This document shows, in pieces, positions 50,523-58,600 of a DNA stretch of 64,000 nucleotides (within the stretch, counting starts at the first letter, position 1; every line of letters starts with the position of its first letter). Under the pieces are notes generated by a model. That model was not told the origin of the DNA. It did no database searches and saw only the letters and a list, made by a program, of their open reading frames with translations. Source of the stretch: Roseivirga sp. BDSF3-8 (GTDB lineage: Bacteria; Bacteroidota; Bacteroidia; Cytophagales; Cyclobacteriaceae); contig NZ_JBGNFV010000001.1 of the NCBI RefSeq assembly GCF_041449215.1, positions 2,083,001-2,147,000 on the forward strand, read 5' to 3'. The position numbers were made by a program, and so were the translations under genes.

Positions 50523-51272
50523 TTATCTACTGTATTCAGGCACTCTCTCTTTTATTTCGCCCATTAAGTTTATAAGTTTTTCCTTATTGGTTTCTATTGT
50601 TTCAGGAGCAATAGGATTTTCCCTTGTCAAGATTAAGTACTTCCCATTGTCCGTATGTTCGTACTCAATGCCTTCCAGATCATCAGGGATGGGGATTTCA
50701 AAATCATTTGAAAAATAGGTGACCCAGCCTAACGGAGCTTTGTAACCTCTTGCAACCTTATTGAGGTCTCTGTCAGAAATTTTAATCACTGAATAATCAA
50801 CTGAAAAAGATGCTTTAGCTGTGTCCAAAAAGAACTTGGCTTTTCCCAAAGCATCAAAACATACTTCATCTACTGATATACTAGCTATTTTCGACCTGAA
50901 ACTGTTTGAATTTTGGAAACTGAAATTTAAGGTCATCAAAGAAGTATTTTGGCTTTTTACTTCTAAGCCAATAGATATAATAGATTCACTCATGACAAAA
51001 TCAAGAGTTGGATTTTCTACTTTATCCATTTTCTGGATTTCCTTAATGTTTTTATGTAGGACTTCTTCTGCTAACTGTTGTTTAGCATCATCAGCATTAA
51101 CATTAATACTTTGATATAAAGGCTTCTTTTCTGACACAACACTTATTTGATTATAGTCTGCATCGGATAAGGACAATTTCACATAAAAATTAATAATCTG
51201 TTCTGCAATCTGAGCAATAGATAACTTCTCTCTTTTTAAAGTTACCAGTGGAACTAACTTTGCTCTTATCAT
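50523..51272 (-). CDS. Candidate immunity protein, Imm52-like
   Basis: 249 residues, soluble, no signal peptide. The stretch YKAPLGWVTYFSNDFEIPIPDD near 175-200 and the preceding Asp/Arg-rich region resemble Imm52 proteins. It starts two bases after the stop of the cassette toxin, whose C-terminal domain is of the Tox-REase-5 type; Tox-REase-5 with Imm52 is a known pairing in Pseudomonas type VI effectors. Context and pairing therefore agree. It should bind and block the nuclease in the cytoplasm. The family match by eye is moderate. Confidence 0.7.
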   Translation of the reverse strand: MIRAKLVPLVTLKREKLSIAQIAEQIINFYVKLSLSDADYNQISVVSEKKPLYQSINVNADDAKQQLAEEVLHKNIKEIQKMDKVENPTLDFVMSESIISIGLEVKSQNTSLMTLNFSFQNSNSFRSKIASISVDEVCFDALGKAKFFLDTAKASFSVDYSVIKISDRDLNKVARGYKAPLGWVTYFSNDFEIPIPDDLEGIEYEHTDNGKYLILTRENPIAPETIETNKEKLINLMGEIKERVPEYSR

Positions 51273-51274
51273 AT

Positions 51275-53344
51275 CTAATTTATAATCGTTTGTTGAACAA
51301 CATGAATCACCTCAATATCAATTCCTGCATCATCAAATAGTTGTTGTATTCCATCAGCTCCTAATTCAGTAGACACTTCCCATTTAACAGGTGCACCATT
51401 TGCAGCACGAACTTGGGCGTCACCTTGATCTAAAATACTCTGAGCTCTAGTGTTGTTTTTCACTGTGCCATCAGCATTGAAAACACTACTACCATGTCCG
51501 TATTTCCTGTCAATTAAGTTTCCATCTGAATCAATATTATCAAAGCTTCTTCCGCCTTTATCAAAACTTAAAGCAGCATCTCCACTAGCTTCTTTTTGGT
51601 ACTGTTTAGCATTTTTCAGCACGAAGGATTCGTTACCTTCTGCTGGTTCTGGAAACTTCTTGTGGCTAATACTTAAACCATCAATATTGGCATCCGATCC
51701 TCGCTTCACTGCATCTAAAACAGCGTCTGGGCTATCCCAAGCTTGACCCTTGAGTTTAGGAGAGCTTAACAGGTCACCAATACCATCTGCGTCTAATCCG
51801 AGATTGTTGTTTTTGGCTACATCATCAAATTTGCTCAGGAAATTCGGGTCTTTTCGGAAGGCATCTGGAATGACATCCGTACCTAAATCATCTAACCGCT
51901 TCCACGCCTCAACCAACCCCGGTTCGGCTTCAAATTTAGCCAAAAGGCTGGCATCTGAAAGGGTTTCGTCCAGTTTAGACAAGGTCGTGCCATCAAGGTT
52001 CAGACCCTTGATTTTGGCTATCAGTTCCTGGCTACGAATGCCGTTCAGGTGCGGATAGCCGGCAAAAAGGGCCTCAGGAATCATGGATTCCCCCCTCACT
52101 CTCTTCGCCTCTTCAGCCTGTTCGATGATGTCATCCAGCTTGTCCGCGGCCTGGGTCTCTCCCTGCGCGCGCAGGGTCTTGCTGGCCTTACGGCCATTCG
52201 TCACTAAATCAGTCAGCACATCCGCACTGAAAACGGTCAGGTCTACGGTGATACTGATCCAGTAGTAATTATCGACAAACCACTCGCCTCCTTCATCTCG
52301 AATGGCTTGCTGAATGTCAGGCCGCTCCATGGCCTGGTCCAGGGCCAGCTTTCCTATCTCTATGACGGCGAGCATACGTAAAAGGGCCGGCGCCCCGCGG
52401 GTGAGCAGTATTTTAGAAGCAGCGCCAAGGCCCAACAGGTTAGAGCCGGTGCTGATCACGTCCATCAGGTGCTCCCGGTTGCTTTGGGTGCCATGGTAGT
52501 AGACGAACAGGGCGGGAACCAGTAGTACTTCTTCCTGGCTACCGGTATGCAGTTTCACCAGGTCGAGGGGGTTTACATCGGCGATGCCGGGCTGCTCTTT
52601 CGAGCATTGGACGCTGGTGCCGAAGTTACGCCTGCCCAGGCAGGCGTACAGGCCGAGGTGGTCCTTGCTGTTAAACCGGCTGCCTTCTACCAATACATAG
52701 GCGAGGCCTCTGTGGGCAGGGTTTACTTCATATATCTCCGCAGGCACTTCGCCTAAGCGGATAAAGTGCTCAGTCTGCCCAGGGCCAAAGCGATTGGTTA
52801 GCTCCCAAAGGATGTTGACGAAGGTGCTGAGGTCTTCCCCATCCAGGCCGGCATAAAGATCATGGACCAGGCCGGGGTGGTCATACAGGGTCTGGTAGAG
52901 GGACTGCTTGTCACTATAGGCCTTAAGAATGTTTATGACGGCTATCTCTTCATTGGTGCCGTTTACATAGAGGCCGTCGTCCATTATACAGCCTGATAAA
53001 GAGATTAATGCCTGGTAAAGGCTTTCATCCGGTAATTCGGAGGCGACGAAAGGGGGAATGGTTTCGTAGATGACATCAAGCTTGTCACAGTCGCCATCCG
53101 CATTGGTTATTGCTTGCTTGTAGATGTCCAGGTAATATGGATGAGCGATAGAGGGAATGTGAAACCCTATCCTGTGGAGCAGCTTTTCAAAATCTTCAAA
53201 AGTGTAAGCCCACAGGCGAATGGCGGTGCCTTCTTTATCCGCATAGGGTATGTCGAGGTAAAAGCCGGTGTGGGTATGGCGTTCGGGGTCAACGGAAAGG
53301 CCTGTTTTGAGGTAAATATCATCCGGATAGGCCAGGTCAAGCAC
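51275..53344 (-). CDS. Displaced polymorphic-toxin cassette with Tox-REase-5-like C-terminus (5'-truncated)
   Basis: 689 codons are open from GTG 53344, but this GTG is an internal Val codon of the constant region (NGVLDLA), so it is probably not a real start; signal peptide and N-terminal domains are missing. Residues 1 to about 419 nearly equal the constant region of the main toxin and end with the junction EEAKRVRG. After it comes a new variable part of about 270 residues; its last 100 (SFDNIDSDGNLIDRKYGHG, then NGAPVKWEV and FDDAGIDIEVIHV) match the Tox-REase-5 nuclease pattern. It is followed by the Imm52-like gene. I infer a silent donor cassette. Confidence 0.8.
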   Translation of the reverse strand: MLDLAYPDDIYLKTGLSVDPERHTHTGFYLDIPYADKEGTAIRLWAYTFEDFEKLLHRIGFHIPSIAHPYYLDIYKQAITNADGDCDKLDVIYETIPPFVASELPDESLYQALISLSGCIMDDGLYVNGTNEEIAVINILKAYSDKQSLYQTLYDHPGLVHDLYAGLDGEDLSTFVNILWELTNRFGPGQTEHFIRLGEVPAEIYEVNPAHRGLAYVLVEGSRFNSKDHLGLYACLGRRNFGTSVQCSKEQPGIADVNPLDLVKLHTGSQEEVLLVPALFVYYHGTQSNREHLMDVISTGSNLLGLGAASKILLTRGAPALLRMLAVIEIGKLALDQAMERPDIQQAIRDEGGEWFVDNYYWISITVDLTVFSADVLTDLVTNGRKASKTLRAQGETQAADKLDDIIEQAEEAKRVRGESMIPEALFAGYPHLNGIRSQELIAKIKGLNLDGTTLSKLDETLSDASLLAKFEAEPGLVEAWKRLDDLGTDVIPDAFRKDPNFLSKFDDVAKNNNLGLDADGIGDLLSSPKLKGQAWDSPDAVLDAVKRGSDANIDGLSISHKKFPEPAEGNESFVLKNAKQYQKEASGDAALSFDKGGRSFDNIDSDGNLIDRKYGHGSSVFNADGTVKNNTRAQSILDQGDAQVRAANGAPVKWEVSTELGADGIQQLFDDAGIDIEVIHVVQQTIIN

Positions 53345-53375
53345 GCCATTACCGGACAGCTCGAGGTACAGGCGG
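52088..53375 (-). repeat. Duplicated toxin constant region, copy in the displaced cassette
   Basis: About 1288 bases align without net indels, at an offset of 4078 bases, to 56166-57453 in the main toxin gene. Only about 15-20 of roughly 425 encoded residues differ. The left edge is at the change to the variable toxin domain; the right edge is where the sequence turns abruptly to AT-richer, unrelated DNA. Confidence 0.93.
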
Positions 53376-53584
53376 CCATAATGTACAATCTGTTCGGCAC
53401 ATGCAAGCTCAATGACATTAACCCGCTGGAATGGCTCACTGAGACCCTCAGAAAACCACCAGATTACAAAGTCAACCGCATGAATTACTACCTATTAAAC
53501 ATTAGGATGCAATACGCTCAGGGCCGAAGGGATACGAAAAGAAATTTAATAAGGCAAAGAGTATAAATTTAAAGCTTTTTATTT

Positions 53585-54601
53585 TTACTCTCGCTCATAA
53601 ACATGAAGAGCATTAAAGCTATCCTTAATATAGAGCTTTCCTTTATGATATATCGGTAGATCAGCTTTTACACCCTCTACAACATCTAATTCCTGAATAA
53701 ATTCTATCTCGTGCTTTTCGATATTGATTTTACCGAATTTGCTAATGAACATGCCCATATTGGTATGAGTACCGCCAACAAAATATAAACCGCCATCTCC
53801 GATAGAATTCATATGTTGGGACACCCAGAGGTCATCTATTAGCTTTTTATGAACCAATTTTTCTCCCGACTTTATATCAGTAACTTCATAAAGTCCATGC
53901 GCAAAACCATATAAAAGACCTGAACTTTCCACTAACTGATAGTACTGAAAACTTCCATTTCTTTTCCACAGCAATTCACCAGATTCAACATTTATACCGC
54001 ATAAATAATCCTTATTATCTGGTGCTTGCCCTGCCATTGATGGAATCACCAATACACCCTCATACAAGAAAATATTTCCTGTTACCTTTTCGCCTTCTGG
54101 AAAAGAATAAGTCCACGATTCTTTTCCGGTTTCTGGATTCAAACAAATTAAGTAAGTAAAGTTAATATCTGTTATAAACAACCTTCCTTTAATATTTCTG
54201 GCGAATCTGTGACCGTGGAAATCTTCCTTCCAGAGTTCTTTACCATCATATCTGTCATACACTCCTAACTGTACTATTTTATTTTTCCGTTCATACACCT
54301 GCTCGTAGATATGATTCTTATCCAATATGGCCGGCCGACCGAATTTAGCCTTCCAGACTTGATCTAAATCCAATTTTATTGGGTCTAGGTTATTGATTGA
54401 ATCATCCAGATAGACAAAAATAGCTTCAGCCTTTACGTTAAGGATAAAACTCTTTTCAAAGTGTTTCTTCTGCACCTCAGACAATCTTTTCACATCGTAA
54501 GAGATAAGATTATTCTCCTTGTCAAAAAAAAACAACCTATCATCAACGAGTGTTAGAGGCGACTGCACTCCTTTAATTTCCATCGATTTGTACCAACTCA
54601 T
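53585..54601 (-). CDS. PQQ-like beta-propeller protein, candidate immunity protein
   Basis: 338 residues without signal peptide. Repeats of the type YDRYDGKELWKEDF, LNPETGKESWTYSF, INVESGELLWKRNG and TDIKSGEKLVHKK mark a PQQ/WD40-like propeller of about six or seven blades. Its start overlaps the stop of the toxin-fragment ORF upstream by four bases, the usual arrangement for toxin and immunity. I infer a cytoplasmic immunity protein for that toxin; a propeller in this role is uncommon. The cassette has no terminator; the gene ends just before the duplicated region. Confidence 0.72.
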   Translation of the reverse strand: MSWYKSMEIKGVQSPLTLVDDRLFFFDKENNLISYDVKRLSEVQKKHFEKSFILNVKAEAIFVYLDDSINNLDPIKLDLDQVWKAKFGRPAILDKNHIYEQVYERKNKIVQLGVYDRYDGKELWKEDFHGHRFARNIKGRLFITDINFTYLICLNPETGKESWTYSFPEGEKVTGNIFLYEGVLVIPSMAGQAPDNKDYLCGINVESGELLWKRNGSFQYYQLVESSGLLYGFAHGLYEVTDIKSGEKLVHKKLIDDLWVSQHMNSIGDGGLYFVGGTHTNMGMFISKFGKINIEKHEIEFIQELDVVEGVKADLPIYHKGKLYIKDSFNALHVYERE

Positions 54602-55020
54602 TTTACCTGAAAAATTTCGTCAAAATTTGCTTCAATCAAGTCCAAAAGATCATCTGCTGTGGGGTTATCTATGTTTTTAACCAGCTTCCTAGCTTCCTCG
54701 TCAGAAATATTTGCATTCTCCAAAACTTCCATAAAATCAGATTTGGTCAGACTGCTAACCTTCTTCCCATCAAAAACCCATTTGAGTTGATCAAGAGAGG
54801 TTACATCTGTCAACTTTAAGTCCTTTACAAATTGATCAGCAAATCCCTTTGGTGGTAATGGCGGTTGTACAGTTTTAAACTCAAAGAAGAAGTCCTTTAC
54901 TCCCTTTGTGGTTTTGACATCTATCCTCCTTATTACTGAACCTGTAACATCATCAATTTTTTCCACCGATTCAAAAACGATCTTATCAAACTGCTTGAAT
55001 GAATCAGCATTCTTACCCAT
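54598..55020 (-). CDS. Toxin fragment, PD-(D/E)xK-like nuclease C-terminus
   Basis: 140 residues from the ATG at 55020. VIRRIDVKTTKGVKDFFFEFK contains an Asp and an E-x-K spaced as in PD-(D/E)xK nucleases. The ATG lies four codons after a TGA in the same frame as the preceding 66-codon ORF, so this is probably the second half of one toxin domain split by a nonsense mutation. No secretion signal or constant region remains. It overlaps the propeller gene by four bases. It may still be translated by itself, but as a truncated domain. Confidence 0.66.
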   Translation of the reverse strand: MGKNADSFKQFDKIVFESVEKIDDVTGSVIRRIDVKTTKGVKDFFFEFKTVQPPLPPKGFADQFVKDLKLTDVTSLDQLKWVFDGKKVSSLTKSDFMEVLENANISDEEARKLVKNIDNPTADDLLDLIEANFDEIFQVK

Positions 55021-55032
55021 ATATTCCAGCGT

Positions 55033-55233
55033 TCAGTTGGATGCTATCATCTTTCCATAATCTGTTCGCTTTAGTTCATTCTTCAACAAGTCGAGGCCCT
55101 CTACCTTGGTAAGATCAAGGGTTTTGAAAGCACTTTCAATATTATCAAATAGGATCCTCATTGCAGGAACTGAACCATTACCAGCAGTCTTTTGTGCGTC
55201 TGACATAGCCTTTAAAAAGTCATCATCAAACAC
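55033..55233 (-). pseudogene. 5' part of the split toxin domain (ends at in-frame TGA)
   Basis: 66 codons from a GTG at 55233, ending KMIASN and then TGA. The next codons read TLEYMGKNADSFKQF in the same frame and run into the nuclease-like fragment. A TGG (Trp) in place of TGA would give SNWTLEYM, which fits a toxin domain better than two separate proteins. Upstream, the frame is closed by the stop codon of the first immunity gene, so the fragment has no N-terminal delivery part. Confidence 0.66.
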
Positions 55234-55266
55234 ACCTTTTAACTTATCTGAATCTGTTAAAATTTT

Positions 55267-55677
55267 TTAATTATCGAGTTGATATATTACCTTTTTTAAG
55301 GTATCCTTATAATAATGGTATACTTCCTGTTTTGGCAGTTCATCATCTCTAATTTCAAAAAATGTATCAATCGAAGCTTCTTTTATATAAGAAAAAAATT
55401 GCACTATTGACTTAGATTCCATTTCTTTCAAAGCTTTATTTAAAGTTTCTATCAAATACTTTTTCCTGCTTGGGAATGGCTCGATCATTTCTTCATCAAA
55501 GAAAAATTTTGGTACTGGTAATTGACTATTGCCTTTAATGTCCTCTATTATAGGACTCATCCAAATAGGATGACCTTTCTTTAACATAAAAAGGTATAAA
55601 AAACACTGAACTCTGCTAATAATTACAGAGTTCTCACAAAATGACTCATCTAAATAGTTTACGCGCTCTATGCTCAT
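55267..55677 (-). CDS. Candidate immunity protein of the main toxin
   Basis: 136 residues, soluble, mainly helical, AT-rich. No named immunity family is recognised. Position is the evidence: its ATG overlaps the stop codon of the main toxin by one base (TAATG), which couples their translation. I infer that it neutralises the C-terminal nuclease-like domain in the producing cell. Confidence 0.7.
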   Translation of the reverse strand: MSIERVNYLDESFCENSVIISRVQCFLYLFMLKKGHPIWMSPIIEDIKGNSQLPVPKFFFDEEMIEPFPSRKKYLIETLNKALKEMESKSIVQFFSYIKEASIDTFFEIRDDELPKQEVYHYYKDTLKKVIYQLDN

Positions 55678-58600
55678 TATTTAGTAATATCAATAAGCTT
55701 GTTGATTTCAAAATTGGTTCTTATATATTCCATTGTTTCATTGAACAAGTTAAGATTATGCCTCTTCAGGTTGGTTAAGTTTAAAACAACATAATCACTT
55801 TTAGCAAAATGTTCATCCAATGACTCAAAAAACAATCTTTTACTTTTGGCTTTCCTAGTTATTTCACCTACAGCATAGGGGTTATCTGGAATGCTACCGC
55901 CAAACTCGTCAAAAGTTTTGTCTTTACCTTTTCCACTCAATCCAATCCAATCTCCTTTACGCCCAGATCCTGGCTTGGCTTGGAAGCGTTCAAAATAGCC
56001 CCATTCTTCTTCAATCTTATAAGCAGCTTCTGCCTCTGCGTGAGAATAAATGTTTCTATCAGGATCAGTGCCTAATTGCTTAAGGCGTTCATTTTTATTT
56101 ATTTTTCTTAATTCTACTATAATATCAATTTTTTCAGATACGGCTTGATCGATGAACGAAATCTCATTCCCCCTCACTCTCTTCGCCTCTTCAGCCTGTT
56201 CGATGATGTCATCCAGCTTGTCCGCAGCTTCGGTCTCTCCCTGCGCGCGCAGGGCCTTGCTGGCCTTACGGCCATTCGTCACTAAATCAGTCAGCACATC
56301 CGCACTGAAAACGGTCAGGTCTACAGTGATACTGATCCAGTAGTAATTATCCACAAACCACTCACCCCCTTCATCTCGAATGGCCTGCCGGACATCAGAC
56401 CGCTCCATCGCTTCGTCCAGGGCCAGCTTTCCTATCTCCATGACGGCGAGCATGCGTAAGAGAGCCGGCGCTCCGCGGGTGAGCAGTATTTTAGAAGCGG
56501 CGCCAAGGCCTAACAGGTTAGAGCCGGTGCTGATCACGTCCATCAGGTGCTCCCGGTTGCTTTGGGTGCCATGGTAGTACACGAACAGGGCGGGGACCAG
56601 TAGTACCTCTTCCTGGCTGCCGGTATGCAGCTTCACCAGGTCGAGGGGGTTTACATCGGTTATGCCGGGCTGCTCTTTCGAGCATTGGACGCTGGTACCG
56701 AAGTTACGCCTGCCCAGGCAGGCGTACAGGCCCAGGTGGTTCCGGCTGTTAAACCGGCTGCCTTCTACCAGTACATAGGCGAGGCCTCTGTGGGCAGGGT
56801 TTACTTCATAAACCTCCGCAGGCACTTCACCTAAGCGGATAAAGTGCTCAGTCTGCCCAGGGCCAAAGCGATTGGACAACTCCCAAAGGATGTTGACGAA
56901 GGTGCTGAGGTCTTCGCCATCCAGGCCGGCATAAAGGTCATGGACCAGGCCGGGGTGGTCATGCAGGGTCTGGTATAACGCCTGCTTGTCACTATAGGCC
57001 TTAAGGATGTTAATGACGGCTATCTCTTCATTGGTGCCGTTTACATAGAGGCCATCGTCCATTATGCAGCCTGATAAAGAGATTAATGCCTGATACAGGC
57101 TTTCATCCGGTAATTCGGAGGCGACGAAAGGGGGAATGGTTTCGTAGATGACATCAAGCTTGTCACAGTCGCCATCCGCATTGGTTATTGCTTGCTTGTA
57201 GATGTCCAGATAATATGGATGAGCGATAGAGGGAATGTGAAACCCTATCCTGTGAAGTAGCTTTTCAAAATCTTCAAAAGTGTAAGCCCACAGGCGAATG
57301 GCGGTGCCTTCTTTATCCGCATAGGGTATGTCGAGGTAAAAGCCGGTGTGGGTCTGGCGTTCGGGGTAAACGGAAAGGCCTGTTTTGAGGTAAATGTCAT
57401 CCGGATGGGCCAGGTCAAGCACGCCATTATCGGACAGCTCGACGTATAGGCGGAGCTGTTCTCCCTCGTAGTCGGCAAGTTGTACGACATCGCTCCACGA
57501 GTGACCGGTATAAAAATCAAGCTTTTTATAAGGGGTGGCGTTTCCTTTATTCTCTCTGATAAAGTCAAGCAGGGCGTTGATACGGGCATAGTCACTCATC
57601 GCCACCTCCTCATCCCCGGTCAGTAGCCCCCATACGGGTCGGGGGTTGTGGATGAGGTCCCACTGGTGTTTGTGCAGCTCGGTACCGAAAAAGGTGTAGT
57701 CCATCAGGTTTTTGGTGGCCCACTCCTCCAGGGCGGGAGCCTCCACGAAGGTGTGCGGGAGCCGGAAGGCGCCGTGGCCGAGCTCGTGGGCGATGGTCTT
57801 GTCGAAGTGGTCGGGGTTACCGATGCGGGAGGTGAAGATGAAGCCGAACTGGCGCTTGTAGGGCATAAAGCCGGCCCTGGCGTTGTGCGTTCCGTCTTCG
57901 TCTATGGCGCTTTTGGGGGTGTGGACCAGGAAGAGGTAGTAGGTGCCTTCTGCTGTCTTATGCGCCTGCTCATAGCGCCTGATGAGCTTTCTCATCTCAG
58001 GGGTGTAGTTGGAGAGCATGCCGGTATTCCCGTCGTCCAGGGCGCCGTCTCCATCGGTGTCGTAGTCGGCGGTAAAGGCTTTCTCGTAAGTGACGGTCCA
58101 GTTGACTACGGCGGGGCCATAGGTGGCTTTCAGGGCTTTTAAGATGTCTGTCCCACGGCCGGGCTTCATGTAGCCGGCCCCGTTGACGGGCACTACCTTC
58201 AGGGTGAAGTGCTCGGGGGCGTAGCTTACCGTATTGAGTTTCCCACTGAGGCTCTCAGTGCTGTCTTCAGCATTGGTGCGTATGGCCTGCAGGTAGCCTT
58301 CTTCTTTATCGCCCTGGCCGGTGAGTAGCAGGGTGTAGTGCTCATCATCGGTCTTTTCGAGGATGGGTACGGGCTGGCCTGTTTCTGTGTAGAGCTTCAG
58401 GCCGGTGGTATCGCCCTGCAGAGTGACCCTGTCGGTCTGACCGGTGGCCAGGGCTTTCCAGGCGATGGGGTATTCGCTGTTTTCTCCGGCTTCGCCTGCC
58501 TCTACTGCCAGGCTTTCATAGTGCTCCGTGTAAGCTTCGTGCAATTGGGTATCGAAGCCGTAGCGCTGGCCTTCGTAGGCGGTGAAGTATACGGGCTGGC

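Noticed and set aside
53345-53500. Extending the displaced toxin ORF upstream as a full gene
   Set aside because: The frame is open but has no start codon or signal peptide before a TAG, so it is a truncated cassette rather than a complete gene.
57648-58142. 164-codon plus-strand ORF
   Set aside because: Antisense to the toxin's protease region; composition reflects the opposite strand.
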